DNA of 64,000 nucleotides, from NCBI GenBank assembly GCA_037043015.1, contig CM073324.1, positions 2,163,413-2,227,412 of the forward strand, read 5' to 3'. The notes below the pieces were generated by a model. It did no database searches and had not been told where the DNA came from. It saw only the letters and a list, made by a program, of their open reading frames with translations. The stretch's first letter is position 1. Each line of letters starts with the position of its first letter. The position numbers were made by a program, and so were the translations under genes. Origin of the DNA: Bryum argenteum (lineage: Eukaryota; Streptophyta; Bryopsida; Bryales; Bryaceae). Below, piece after piece: positions 11,604 through 24,962 of the stretch.

Positions 11604-12473
11604 TAGCCCCCCTCTACTACTACCTACCTCTAGCTTCTCACTTTTTGTGAGTGTAAATTATACCCACTTGAAATGTGTTAGGAATTTGAGTCTATGGGTC
11701 AATTGTTAGGTATGATTTTATTTTATTTTTTTCAATTTATGGAGCTCTTTCCAATATGCAAATATGATTAGTTTGATAAATGAGTTGTATGGTGGGGTCC
11801 TTGGTTCAAGAGATTCTCAAAATTATGTTGCACCTATTCATAAACTCTACGAGAAAAAAAAAAAAAAAACTGTACTTCCGATTGCATCTTAACAAATAGT
11901 ATTTTTTCTTAACCCTTCAAATTGGCATCTACCAAATTAGAATATTCTTGTTATGGGAACTTAGGGTCCTGCTAACATATTCCTATGGATATTACAGTAA
12001 TGCCCGTATTGAGTTTCTTACAAATTAGTTGATCTACGACTCATGGATAAGATTCTTGATGTTCTTGTTTTGAAATAATCAATGTTAGTATTAAATTGCA
12101 TTGCCCCATTTACTTCTATTTTTGTGACATTGGAGGACTATAACTCAAGGTCGATGTTTTTAGTGGATGTGATTTTATAGCATGTGCATGGTTTGAGAAT
12201 CAAACGCATTGTTGTGTAATTGAAAGTCCTTATGATATACTCATCAACTTGCCCTATGTGTTGATCGTACAAAAAGAAGACTTGTTCTCAAACAAGAAAC
12301 TTCATTTCAACAACGCCTCACTTCACCAATGTAAATGACAACACATATGATAGTCTCTCTTGATAGATGGAGGGTTGAACAAAACAACAAATATTTGATA
12401 GGATTAAGAGGGTTCACATAAAAAGTAATGTCATTCTTAGAATCTTTTGAGTAGAAGTGAATCACCTCAAACC
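11604..12473. other. Intergenic sequence
   Basis: AT-rich, with an A-run at about 11855-11872. No gene, RNA or clear repeat seen. Confidence 0.5.
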
Positions 12474-12735
12474 CAACCCTTGAAAATCCTTAAAACTCAA
12501 AACGGGTTGTTCTAGGACAAAAATTCAGCCAACTTTGATTGTTACAATCTCACAAATGGAGAAAAAATCAACGATTCGAATTCGGTGCCCAAATAGTATG
12601 TCAAGTTAACTTCAAAAATCCTATGATTAAATCTTCTTAGATTAAACATTTTTTTGTTTTGAAATATAAAGATATTTTTAAAAATAAAATCTAGGCAATT
12701 TTACACCAAAAATCTTCGTGGCTAACGTTAGTTTA
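12474..12735 (-). repeat. TTAACCC-ended MITE, copy c (decayed, inverted)
   Basis: The core reads TTCAGCCAACTTTGATTG near 12523 and is the reverse orientation of copies a and b. The outer ends (CCAACCCTTGAAAATCC on the left, a decayed GCTAACGTT on the right) have lost several terminal bases, so the borders are approximate. Confidence 0.65.
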
Positions 12736-13493
12736 ATTAATTAAACTAACGTTTTAGTACCCCTAAATCCACACTCTATGACCACAAGTAGTAAACCAAG
12801 AGAGTACAAATCACTTCACCCTTCCCTCAAAATGAAAAACTTTTCCAATTACTCTCATCACTCAACAAGGATGAAAATCATCCACTCAAGTTTGACCATT
12901 CATCCATAAAACTCTACCGGCAATTGAGCATTCACTTTCCCCAATATCACAAGTACCAACACTAATTATTTAATAGTATAACTTTTAATTTTCCTCCTTT
13001 TCCATAGGTTGACCCTGTCAGAACAATATGGTGGCACTTGCCCACTCATCCCCCCCAAGTGGCACACCAGTATCTACGTACGTGGTGGATGTGGTAATAG
13101 GGGATCTTTGTCTTTTTACCATTTACTATTAGTTAGTGACAGGTGCTCTGTTGCTGTCTGCCTAGGAAATCTAGCCCCCCTTTGCCCCTTTTTCCCTTTA
13201 TTTAATTCCACCTGCTTAATAATATTTAAATTTAATGTGGAAGGGGAGAGTAATAATTGATGGGTTTTGTTTGTTTGAGATTCTGCCTCCTATGTCCACC
13301 ACGTTTCAAACATGCAGGTAGTTTTTTTTATGGTTTCGAAAAATGAATTGAAGATTTGTCCTTGTGGAAGATTGAAAGTAGGTAAGAAAAAGGAATCTTA
13401 TGGATTTTATACGGTAGAAACTTCTATGTCTAAGTTGTCAAAAACCATTTAAGACCAAATATTGTTCAATGCCAAGAGTATGTTTTAGTTATA
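12736..13493. other. Intergenic sequence
   Basis: Pyrimidine-rich near 12820-13020 and 13140-13220. An 83-codon open frame at 13009-13260 has no recognisable motif and I do not call it a gene. Confidence 0.45.
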
Positions 13494-13565
13494 CTTAACC
13501 CCTAACTTTCCTTGAAGCCCGAAATGGGTTTTTGCAATTCCGGGCAGCCTAGATGAAGGGGTTAA
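13494..13565. repeat. Mini TTAACCC-ended element (72 bp)
   Basis: TTAACCCCT at one end and AGGGGTTAA (GAAGGGGTTAA) at the other, with an unrelated short interior. It shares only the tips with the longer TTAACCC family. Confidence 0.6.
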
Positions 13566-14449
13566 AAGTAATATTTTTGCTTAAGAATTTTATCGGGTCC
13601 TCCTATTACTGCAAAGTGTATGTGGTAAAGTTTGCAAAGTCAAATTCCAATTTTTGAGTCTCTTAGGATGATCCTTGGGTTGCGAGCCGAGATGGGACAG
13701 CTCAAAAAAGTCACTTTTTTTATTTTTTTTATTTTTTGAAACATGATCATTACTAAATCACTACTCAAATTTCAGAGTGACTTAAGTCAAAAAATTTACC
13801 AATTTTACAAGGGCAGCCTGAACTTAAGGTGCACAAGAACTTAACCCTTTATAATTACAATAATAAACATGATTATTATTTGGGCAAGTTTTAAATAAAG
13901 GGACGTTTGGAGGTACCCTTAATTTGACTTGCATTTTAGGACTTGCTGAACGAATGTAACCATCGTTGTAAGTGGCAATTCTTGTAACTTTTTTAAGGAC
14001 AACTAGTGTTTCTTATCTTACACCTTAAACAGAAGGTTCAAACTTCTTACTTAATGCACAATTTGGCTTTAAAATTAATATTAATAAGGTTTGTCTTAAG
14101 TTAATATTGATTTATTAGAAGATATTCTTATAAAAAACTTTCGATAATCTAAACACAATATATGATTAGCGATTTTTAATTGAATCATATGGCAAGGCCT
14201 TGGAGTTCCAAATATTCTCAACAAAAACTTCAACATTATATTGCATCTCTTCATAAACTCTATGAGAAAAAATCTCTATAGTTCTGAATGCATCTTAACA
14301 AGGATTTAGAGAAACAATTTTCTTCTTCCTAAACCTTTTTAAATAGTGATGAAGAGATGGTGTTTACCAAATGAGAATATTCCTATAGAAACTCCGGATT
14401 CCGCTAAGAGGTTGAGCTGTAGATTTATTCCATAAAATTCTTTACTTCT
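13566..14449. other. Intergenic sequence
   Basis: No gene seen. One more isolated CTTAACCCTTTA end-like word lies at about 13850, without an obvious partner. Confidence 0.45.
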
Positions 14450-17400
14450 TGCTTGATAAATTTTAAACAATGTTTGTCTTAAAAAAATTAATATCTTAAA
14501 TAATATACTCTTAAAGTGTGTTATGATATGTTGATTTTGATTATGAAATATTTAATCATAAAAATAAAGTAATTGATTCTTTAAAGTATTTTGAATAGTT
14601 GAAAGTTATTAAGTTTTATGAATTTCATTCTTTAATCTTTCTTTAAACTTGCATTATCTTTATAACCATGTTCATCTTAGATAGCATAAAATCTTATCAC
14701 TATCATTTATAAGCAACTATAATTTTTAAAGTGATTAAAATAATTATCTAGTTTCCAAATCTACTATAATAAAAAAATGTTGCATTCATACATTGTATAT
14801 ATCAACAAAGCTTCTTTTATCTTACAATTTAAAAAATTAAAACCGTTACTTGCTTTTCATATTTACACTAGATATGTCCTTGTATATTAATAGAATGTGT
14901 GAAGGTGTGTATAAATATCTAATGACATTTATATAAGTGTAAAAGGAAAATACTTATTATAGCCATTAATTTGGTTCTAGGTACCATTTCTCTTGTTCTA
15001 AGAAACTTAATTTGTCAACAATTTTCACACGTTGAAACTTACAAAATTAACAATAGATTTAAAAGATTTAATAGATATAACATATTTAATTTTTTATTGC
15101 ATGGATTTTAATTTATACATAACACATTTGAAATTTCTCTGTAAGAATATTATTTCACTAATTATCAACTTGAAATTAATGAGAGAAACCATATAAAAGT
15201 ATATCCTAATAATTTCAAATTGTGTTTGAAATTGTGTTTGAATTTGTAATGTTTATCATCAAGACCATTCATAAGTTAACATTGTACTAGCCAATATCAA
15301 AAAATCTAATATAAATTGAAAATTAGACATTCCATATCTATATATATGCTTAATTTCTAAAATGTACTTAAACTTCACAAAATTTTAAAATTTCGTGTCT
15401 TGCCCTCTGTATCTTGAATATTATAGTGAACCTTGTAGCACATATGTAAAGCAAATCTTATTGAAATTTGAAACTTCTATAATAAGACATTTAGTTCTTG
15501 GTTCTTTAACATAGAAGTAGTACAATATGCATTTGCAAACAACTTATATGTTTAATACTTTAATTTCCTCCTTCACTATAACAATATGAACAATAAATTA
15601 TAAAAATATATTGCTAAATAAAAAATTTGTATATTTTTTAAAAAATTGTCTAAAATTATATAATTTTCTTCCAAAATGCATAATTACATAGTAAGCTAAT
15701 AATAGTTACAAAATACTTTATGCCTCAATTTCAATAATTATTTACTTTCTTATGCAATCACAATAAATTGTTATACTTGACACATAATTATTTATTATTA
15801 TTTATATAAAAATTCAAAAGACAAATAAATTATCAGACAATCACTACAAAATATTATCAAATCCAATGTATTAGAATAAGTAGATTATTTACATTACACA
15901 AAGTATGTTAACTTTGGACTATTAAAATTATTTCCAGCAATCTAGCTTTATCTTTTAAAAAAATTCTAATATTTTTAAAATACTTATAATCATGAGTGTT
16001 ATTATCATTTATCCACAAAATTTAATATACAAAAATACAGTTTAATATATACATTAGGCGTGATAATTTTTTTTAGAATTAAGGATTAATTGAAATAAAT
16101 CTCAAATATTTTATTTTGTAAACGAATGTGAATGATTGTAATATGAAATGTAGCAAAGACTTTTATCCTAGATGAATGTTTCTGAAATAAAGACTTAATA
16201 GGAAAACTTGAGACGGAAGCTTTTATTTACTCAAGTTTATATTTCTCATGGGTGTATGTATGGTTAATAGTTAAGTGGGCGAAGCATTATAGTCAAATTG
16301 ACATCATGCATGTAAAAGTCTTAAGTCAAGCCGACAATTGTTTTACTCGACCAATGCATGGGTTTTAAGGATAGAGGACTTGTCGAAATCTACTTCAACC
16401 CTTGCTTATTTGTTAACTACCTTGCTTTCGATTTTCTCTCCATCATTATGATTCTAGTCATTAACTCACTCTTAAGGTAATGTTTTTTTATTTATTAAAT
16501 ATGGATCAAATAATTGGGATAAAGTAGTGTTAAGATGATCAAGCCTTATAATATTGATTCTTAAGAATGATTATGTATCCTCTTAAAAATATAACTAATA
16601 TATGTGTTTATTTCATTACTCGAAGTTAGCTAGTCTACTCTTTCCTTACGGTTGGCCAGGCTTATCTTTTCTCTTTGATAGACAGATCACAATAAACACG
16701 CTCTTAGCATTCTTCTAAGTTAAGATAAGATTCTTATCTAATATCAAGTTAATAGTGAAAAATATTTTGTACAGTTAATGCGGCTATTATTTTTTCCAGT
16801 TATAGCGATCTTGTGGATATCGACATGTGGACATCACTTTTATCATCCATTGCCTCTTGCTTCAGTAACTATTTTCTTGGCATCCACATTCCACAAGGCC
16901 TTCATGTTAGTCCTTCATTAATAACATTACACACACTTGAACAATGCGAAATAATAAAAAATGTAAAATGTTAACTGTATTAATAAATTGAAAATTTTTA
17001 GTTAGAATACACGGAGAGAATGGAGTAGACAATAATAACTTGTTTTTCAACAACTTCTCTCTCTCTAAAGACAAAAAGGTTCTTAGCCAAATCTTTACAA
17101 ATCTACCTTTCTATTTCTTAAGCTCTTTTGTCTCATTATTTCATCTTATCTGTATACTTAATCTACTAAACTTTTTACAATCTATTTTACTTAAGGTATT
17201 CCTTTACTACATAAAAATAAAAGAAATCCAAAATATATCAGTGAATAAATATGCATTTGTGCTATAAATTAAAAAAGAAAATAAATTGTAATATGGTGTC
17301 TAAAAGGTCAATTAACTTTTACAAGATCAATTGATTAAGAAAATTACAAAATTTTTAGGATATACAATTAGGCATTTTCGAATATTATCAAATAAAGTAG

Positions 17401-20357
17401 AATAAAATATAGAAATAAAATATTACAAAAATTATAGTAAAATATTGATTATAATACAAACACTTATTTAATATATTTATATTAATGAAATCTGAAAGTA
17501 ATATGAACTATTTAAATTTTTTTATGATTTTGATTAAATTCTAATCATACCTTATACAAAATATAGTAAGGTTTTATTGAACACACCTTAATGCAATATC
17601 GATAAATAGTATTCAATAAATTTTTTAATATATCAAGAATGATGAAAATACAACCCATTAGCTCCAACAAAAAAATAAAATTAATATTTTATTTCATAAA
17701 AATCAAATTTCATAAGTGTTGTATTTGAGAATCGTAACAAAATAAGCCCTCTTATATAGCAATTGAATGTATTGTCACACTCTATTGCCTCATTGATCAT
17801 TTTCAATTCACTCTTAACCTACTATAAAACCCCCATTTTTGTCTTCATGAAGAATTGTTTTACATATTAAATAAATATTAAAGGATCATGTAATTATTAA
17901 AAATTGCTAAAAAATTAAACAAAACAAATATTGTGCATATTATGGTTGTAATATTAATGATTTTTTCTTAATTTTTTCTTTTGTATTTTTGAAAGAAAAA
18001 TATTGAATAAGTATGTTGTTTTGAACTTTTGATGTACTAGGTTGCTGACTTTTCTCAGACAAATTTAATGTAAGTGGTAGAAATGACTCCATAGAACTTA
18101 GTTTGTGATTCACCTTTGCGGTTTTTGCATTATTTTTGAGGTCCACAAAGACTTCTTTTATTGGTTCTTGAGCATTTCTTCCAATCCATATCATTTGTGT
18201 TGCAATTGAATGCATACTCAATTCGGCAAAACTTCCATTTTGTGGAGCAAATTTTTTAAAATTTAATTTTGATTGTTAGCTTTTTACAATGGACAAGTTC
18301 ATAAACACATAAAAATTTATTGCATTGCTATATTATGCAAAATAGTTAAATTGTCTTATCTACTCGGGTTCAACAACTTTGAAATTAAAACAACCATTGT
18401 ATAAAACATCTCATTAGATAATTACATAAATAAATGCGATCGATTGTCGAGAGTTACATCTAGATCCAAGGGATATTAACTTAATTAAGAAGTGGGTCAT
18501 CAACCTTTATTTACAAATACTTGAATTTATGAGAATATTAAGTTTTTTTGTTATGGTATAAATTAAGAGTGAATTGAGATATATTAGTATTAAAATTTTC
18601 AAAATTCTTTTATGAGATGAAATATAGAATTATAAGAAGAAACAAAATATAATTTTCACTTGTTTGGCTCATGAAATTTCATAATTTTTGAAATTTATGG
18701 TACATTATTTTCATATATAAATATTTTACTCTTTCTTTTGAGAAAATAAAACTTTTACAACAACTCTTTTCTAGCGATAGTTTTACAATGATAATTTTAT
18801 AGAATTTTTTTTTTTATAAATATATGTACAATGTTGTTTTGTTGTAATCAATAATGTTATGACATAAAAATCACTTCATTAAGAAAGAAAAATAATGGTA
18901 CCATTGAAATTAGTTATATCTATAAAATAAATTAGTATTGAAATGATACCGAGATGGATATTGATAAAAAATTGTTTTTTAGAATGAAACACTAAATGCC
19001 ACACACTTTCAACAATCATGCAGACACAATTTTGCAATTAAATCTATCAAAAGACTTTAATATTGGTAAAAGATTGTTTTTAAAGTAACTTAAACTCTTT
19101 ATGTGTATTCAGTAAGCTAAATGTGTGCACTATTATAGTATGGTTCTTTGTTTTCAAAGCATTTGAGTATCTTCCTCTATCATTTTCTTCTCAAGAATAG
19201 CAAGAAATGCCTTACAATGTTATAGCTCAAGGTACTAGCAATAAAGAACTACTAAATTTATTGAGCAAAACCCAAGAATTTTGTTGTTTGATGACCTCAA
19301 ACCTTAACAAACATAGAAACTATATAAATTATTACTACATTTATCGGCCTACTTTGAGGGGTAATAAAATATTATTACTTGCTTCTACCAAAAGATATTG
19401 GATAATTGGCAAGAATGTATCACTATGATACAACTGTGCTATTCCAAGCAAGTAGGAAAAAAAATATGAATTTATGAAAATGACCTTCTAATAGAACGGA
19501 CAAAACAATTATGTAGAGGAACATGTATTAGAGAGGTTAGTTGGAATTGATTAGGGATTAGAAGTAGACCGTGTATCCAATAATACTATACATAGTTTCC
19601 ACATTCTGTAATCACACATTATTGAATAATATATATAATTATTTTTAATTTTTTAATTTTTTCTTTAAAAAAATAATCAAGTGTTATCTTCAACGAACTG
19701 AAGTTTCTACGAAACACTTCCAAGTTTTCTTACAAGACCTACTTGAAGCTACAAAATTACATAACCATTTCAGAATAGAAGAGTATCAAATAAAGATTGT
19801 ATACTTTCTCTTATTACTAAATAAATCACATGATTGAAAAAATTATAATTTAAATGGCTTTCATGCTTCTAAACTTTTTGCTTTGTCTATAAAGGTTGGT
19901 AATAATTGAGAAACTAGACATTCTTCATTTCATTACAATTTTGCAATGCTTTCTTGAATATTTCATAAAAAAGCACAATGTCTTCAATAAAATAGATTGC
20001 AAGTATAGTCTTTTGTGCTACTATATATGTTATATATGATATTTGTACTTATATTAAATCATATAAGCTGTATACCATTGCAATATATAAAATATGATTC
20101 CTTAACTATAGATTGTAGTTACAATGTTAAAAACAATTAGTCAAGAACGACTTAGAATATGACTACTTGTAAATATCTCAACACAAAATGTGATTATTTG
20201 TAGTTATGTAAAAGAAATAATCATAAAGTTTAATGAGATGACTTGCAATAGTTTATTCGTTGTCATTTTAGACTATTGATTGGGGATTATATGACTGTAT
20301 CCATAGCCAAGACCACCATCTTGTAGTTTATATATGATGTATCATATACAATACATC

Positions 20358-20398
<41 letters not shown>

Positions 20399-20450
20399 TG
20401 ATGTTATAAACCATAAATTGTGCACTTTTCACTATATACCATGTTGTATA
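14450..20450. other. Very AT-rich block without genes
   Basis: About 6 kb that is visibly richer in A and T than the rest of the window, with almost no CG dinucleotides. Open frames (75 codons at 17040 plus; 93 codons at 17940 minus; 73 codons at 19207 plus) are hydrophobic or Lys/Asn-rich and carry no recognisable domain. The composition would fit an old, methylation-decayed transposon tract. I found no long terminal repeats, transposase or reverse transcriptase motifs. A dinucleotide AT tract sits at about 20360-20397. Confidence 0.6.
20360..20397. repeat. (AT)n microsatellite
   Basis: Uninterrupted alternating AT of about 36 bases at the right edge of the AT-rich block. Confidence 0.95.
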
Positions 20451-20957
20451 TTGTACAGTGCACATCATCTTCATAATCAACAAATACTACACCCAAAATA
20501 GGCAACCAAAGTAACTTAACCATGTAAGTTATTGTAATATCAAGGAAACATCTTCTTGCTATTTATTGTTTCACACATTTCAATGGAGATATAAGTGAAA
20601 AGTTGTACATAGATATCAGCATTAGGATCCAAGACAAGTTTCTTTGTTACTTTTCATGTCAATCGGCTCCAAGTCTTACTATTTTTGAGATGTGTAGAAG
20701 ATTAAAAGCCTTCAAGAATGCAAAATTCAAATTAAGAATGTAACATAACTACATTTGTATGGCAAGTTCAAAAATATTTAGATTGAACTTTGAAATGTCA
20801 AACATTTTGAAATTTTCTATTTCTGGTAAAAACAATACCATCTTCAAAATGGATACATCAAAGGATAGACCGAACGAATATTATGTTGACATTGCCCTCA
20901 AAAATACTCAAAATTGACATTGGGTTCTTCTTCTATTTACAAGGTATCAAATAGTCA

Positions 20958-21204
20958 TTAACCCTTTATTGACACAGGGACCAAATTGGTCCTCGAATCT
21001 GAACAAGAACTTCCATACTCTCAATGGTGGCAAATTTTGAGATTTTACCTGATGTGGTCGTTTTTTTAAAAAAATATTTACAAAATCAAGTTAGCTCAAC
21101 ACTCACCATTTCGGATTTTTGAATTTATTTGATTATCTATGCTAGAATATGGTCAAAGGACAGGTCACATTTTTCTCAAAACAGTGATGTCAATTAAGGG
21201 TTAA
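20958..21204. repeat. TTAACCC-ended element e (247 bp)
   Basis: TTAACCCTTTATTGACA at the left is inverted as TGTCAATTAAGGGTTAA at the right (one mismatch in 17). The interior differs from copies a-d. It lies about 0.5 kb upstream of the CSU2/Tls1 start codon. Confidence 0.8.
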
Positions 21205-21344
21205 AATCGGTTTGTGAAATTCCAAATCTTAAAAATAAACCAATAACTTCACAGTCAAATTTCAACATAGGGTCTTCAATTACAAGAACTACTAATTTTT
21301 GTACGACACATCCACAATCTAATCTTCGACAACTCTTTTGAACT

Positions 21345-21440
21345 AATGAATATAATAGAGTGGTCCAAGCAGGTCCCATACTGGAGCTATAGTAAACTTC
21401 ACTCAAAGGTACATAATAGCTTCTCCATACAGCATGTACT
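21345..21440 (-). repeat. MITE family A fragment in the CSU2 upstream region
   Basis: Read on the minus strand it matches the last third of family A copy 1 (GAGAAGCTATTATGTACC, then GAAG.TTACTA..GCTCCA). The rest of the element is missing. It ends about 300 bases before the CSU2 start codon, so it lies in the promoter or 5' leader. Confidence 0.6.
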
Positions 21441-21737
21441 CACTGTGTGCGTTCGATTATCGTCCATCTTTCGTCAGTTCCTCGTCCTCTAACAACGACG
21501 AAAAAATCGCAGTTTTCGTCGAGAGGGTTCTCTTGTATCATCAGCTCTCCCAGCTCGTTTGCTAGTTGAGCAATCTGTATTTACGTTGTCGGTGTTGTTG
21601 TTAGGATTGCGATCGCACGTCACGACTGTGATGGAGTTCTAGTGTTTCTCATCTGCAATTTCCGATTACAGACATGGGGTGATTTTGATAGTGTCGGTGG
21701 AATTTTTCGAGAGACGACCAACCACTTGAACAGCAAC

Positions 21738-23601
21738 ATGGGCGCGAGCGGGAAGAAATTTCGTAAGCGGAATGCACCCGATTCCGACACCGAGAAACCA
21801 GAAGATGACGAAGAAATCAGGTTAGTCTCTGTTTTAGGGTTTGGGCAGGCAATGAGGGTTTGGAAGGCAATGAGGGTTTGGAGCGTAATTAATTGATGGA
21901 AATGAGGGTTTGCTGGCGTTCAGATCCACGTTAGAGGAGGTGAGGTTTCTGCAGAAGCAGCGGGAACGACGGGCCGGCGTGGTGGCCAACCAGCTCGCCG
22001 TGCCTTCTGGAGGAGGCGTGAACGGTCCGAAGCTCCCGGAAAAGGGCGAGGGCGAGGGGGAGAAAGAAGAGCTTGTGTTGCAAGATACCTTCGCTCAGGA
22101 AACTGCTGTCACTGTTGAAGACCCCAATATGTAAGGCTCCTTCTCTTACTCCAAACCATAGCATAAAACCAGCACACTCCAAACCCTAGCTCAAAACCAG
22201 CATCAGCACCAATATTGAAAGTGGACTGCTCAGTAAATGCCCGAATTTCAGTACGAAAGCAGTTTTTGGGCATCGGTAAAATAAGTGGAAGCCTAGACTA
22301 GTGAAATCACCAAAGAAATTTGGACTCTTCGTCACTTCTTGTTATGAATTCTAAGAGCTGTAGGTTTTTCTGAAAAAGTGCCCTCATTGTACACCGAAAA
22401 TCAGACTTTGAAGCAATAATGTACCTCTTGCTGATTAGGTCTACTGGTCCAGTATCGGACCTCCGTCAGTTCAGTTTTGAGCATCCCACCTTAGCTATGA
22501 TCGAGCAGGAGTTGGTCAAAAAGTAAGGAAGGAAGCTAGGTGATTACTCTTTGAGCAATATCACGTTACTAACTCAAAACTACGATAAGCTCCATCAATT
22601 ATATTAGCAGGTGGCTAGGTTTTCTGATATAGAAAGTAGCTGTGGAATCATGATAGAAGTGCGACTTTTTGAAGAAGAGTTGAGCCGATTTCAGTATACC
22701 AGCACAATTGAACTATATCAGCATGTGGCCAGGTTGTTGATTTGTGATGGAACTGTGATAGGTTGAAGTATATTGAGCAGGAGTTGGCCAAAAAGAGGGG
22801 AAGAGAACTGGGAATTGTAGCAGAAGACGTGAAGGCTGAAGAAGTGAATGATCTCTACATCACCCCCGAGCATCTCAAGGTACGTGTGTGCTCTAGCTTC
22901 TTCTTCATGACATGTTTCCGTTTCTTTATTTAAAGAGCTGAGTTTTCATTCGCTTTTTCAGGTTAGGAGAAGGAATGGTGAGGAAAGCTCCACGCAATGG
23001 ACCACTGGAATTGCTGAAGTACAACTACCCATAGAGTGAGTACCCATAAACCTGAACAGATTCTTCTTACGATGTTGTCGAAATTTGAACTGAACGAAGA
23101 CCTTACGCATTTTCAGATACAAGCTCAAAAATATTGAAGAGACAGAGGCTGCGAAGAAGCAGCTACAAGACAAGCGCCCGTTCGTAGGTCGTGGCAGAAC
23201 TCAGTCCAGCATTCCTTCCAGCTACAGCGCTGATTACTTTCAACGAGGTCGGGAGTATGCTGAGAAACTTCGGAGTGGTACGTATCTCAATTACGAGCCT
23301 CATAAACTTGACTCTGGCTTACTTTGATCAATGCTCAAAGGGTCTTAGCACAATCCTTATGAGTATCCTTTGTGCTCAAGGGGTGTGTGTAACTCTTTTA
23401 ATTGTTTGGTTGCGAGCAGATCATCCTGAGTCGTTCAAGAACAAAGGAGGAGGCGGAGGCGAAGGAGGAGCAGCAGGGCGAGGAGCCATCGACGCTCCCA
23501 GCGAGACGCTGGATGTAGGGAATAGAAGGCAAGCTGCCACTGATGAGATTATGCTAGAGCGTTTTAGGAAGAGAGAACGAAGTCGGTTGATGAGACGGTG
23601 A
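21738..23601 (+). CDS. CSU2: COP1 suppressor 2 / Tls1 (C9orf78, Hep_59 domain) splicing-associated protein
   Basis: A 274-residue nuclear protein of the C9orf78/Tls1 family (Hep_59 domain). Yeast Tls1 acts in splicing of shelterin-related messages. The Arabidopsis member CSU2 restrains the COP1 ubiquitin ligase through a coiled coil. Six exons by GT-AG joins that keep the frame: 21738-21820, 21924-22130, 22762-22879, 22962-23035, 23117-23277, 23420-23601. Family landmarks in order: basic start MGASGKKFRKR, LEEVRFLQKQRERRAGV (about residues 30-46), NMLKYIEQELAKKRGRELG (about 96-115), DLYITPEHLK, TQWTTGIAEVQLPIEYKL, SYSADYFQRGREYAEKLR, and the C-terminal DEIMLERFRKRERSRLMRR. ATG 21738 is chosen because upstream in-frame sequence is unlike the family. 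Length and ends match the family, so the gene looks intact. Confidence 0.93.
22225..22436 (+). repeat. MITE family A remnant in CSU2 intron 2
   Basis: Contains diverged family A phrases (CGAATTTCAGTACG, TAAAATAAGTGGAA, CTTGTTATGAATTCT and GAAAATCAGACTTTG). Ends are unclear. It lies wholly inside the 631-base second intron. Confidence 0.45.
22494..22525 (+). pseudogene. Duplicated pseudo-exon copy of CSU2 exon 3
   Basis: ATCGAGCAGGAGTTGGTCAA here matches the exon 3 stretch ATTGAGCAGGAGTTGGCCAA with two substitutions, and is followed by AAAAG and then a stop codon. Nearby words TATATTAGCAGGTGGCTAGG (near 22600) and TATATCAGCATGTGGCCAGG (near 22713) are a second pair, so part of the intron/exon 3 region was duplicated and then decayed. 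It is not needed for a functional reading frame. Confidence 0.7.
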
Positions 23602-24261
23602 GACGGATTGTAGCTCTATGCCCCACTAGTTTTCTTTTCTTTGTAAAGTAGGAATGTTTTCTTCCTCGGTGCCTTCCTGGAATCAGATCATAAGGTAGAC
23701 TGTTCTCGAACTGAAGGCGTGCAGTATAATTGGAAAGTTGGAATTTGTGAAATCATACGCTTGACATGAAGAATCTTCCATGTTTTTTGATATTTTGAAG
23801 CCGCTAACGAAATGCATAAATGTGACATGTACAGTACAGTATTCACTTACTACTCCTTGTGCGCACAGTAAGCAGCTATTAGTTTAGAGTGTGCTTTAAC
23901 GATATGCATATACTCTGAACGGTTTACCATTGGTTTTCCATTGCAGAATAATAACAGCCCATCACATAGCAGAAGTATAACAGTCCATCTTCGTCAACAT
24001 TTCTTTTCTTACTGCATATGTGAATGGGAACGACTTGTTTTTTTTTCCAGTCTCACGGTACATGTCATTACGCAATTTAGTTTTGAGATATGTGCATCCC
24101 ATCTCTATTCATATGAGCACAGATTATGGGTATGATGTACATGTCACATTGTACAGATGGGCAATCTCACCAAAGTAGCGGTATTCTGAGTGCCAATTCC
24201 GCCACACTAAAATCACACTAAAATCACTTGTTTGCATTGTGTACGGGTAGTATCACCTCTC

Positions 24262-24341
24262 TTAACCCTTAAACGTCAAGCCCCTCTGAAAATACACTGG
24301 AAACCAAGCCCGAGGGGCATGCTCTGACGTTTAAGGGTTAA
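24262..24341. repeat. Hairpin TTAACCC-ended element f (80 bp)
   Basis: TTAACCCTTAAACGTCA inverted exactly as TGACGTTTAAGGGTTAA, with a further inner pair AAGCCCCTC / GAGGGGCAT. Nearly the whole element folds into a hairpin. It lies between the CSU2 and cyanoalanine synthase genes. Confidence 0.85.
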
Positions 24342-24962
24342 GAGAGAAGCCAATTCTGAAACATTAAAGCCTCACCCACTTTTGACCCAAAATTACCCAA
24401 ATTCACATGTTTCCGGTCACTTTTCGAGAGTTTGTTAACATAGGTACTCTTAAAGGATGTTGAAATGTGTTTGATATATACTTTTGGGAATAAGAACTAG
24501 ATAAGAATCATACTTGAGATGACTTCTATTTGTAAAATAACCCTCACATTCATACTCACATGTACAATACAAGCCTTCATTCCTTTCCTTTCACCATGCC
24601 ATTCACCTGATAATCTTGCCAATATAATTTATATAATTTGTACTCTACCACCAACAAACTCATCATCCTAAGTGACCAACAATTGCAATTCATCTCCTTG
24701 TATTCCTCTCTCACTTACACTTGACAAGAAGTACAGTACGTTCCAAGGGGGCTGGTGGGGGTGACGAGCATGGTCCAATGCAGATTCAGCCGTCCATGCT
24801 TGTGTCGCCTGCATGCAAGCAGGCTACTCGTGCTACATTTCAAAACTCTTCAACAAAAGGCTGTGCAGCTTCATTTCCAAGTAGCTCATTTGTTTGTGTG
24901 TCTGTGTGTGTCTGTAAGAGTTTTGCTCGTTGTCGTTGCGATTGTTGGTGTTGTTGTTGGCT
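24342..24962. other. Intergenic and 5' leader of the cyanoalanine synthase gene
   Basis: The last 240 bases before ATG 24963 are GC-richer and include a GTGTGT/CTGTGTG tract near 24893-24915. An in-frame stop (TAA at 24915) precedes the start, so there is no longer N-terminus unless another exon lies upstream. No TATA box could be assigned with confidence. Confidence 0.5.

Noticed and set aside
21642..21737. Upstream in-frame extension of CSU2
   Set aside because: The extra 32 residues do not resemble the family, whose members begin with a short basic stretch like MGASGKKFRKR, and the upstream in-frame codon is in the likely 5' leader.
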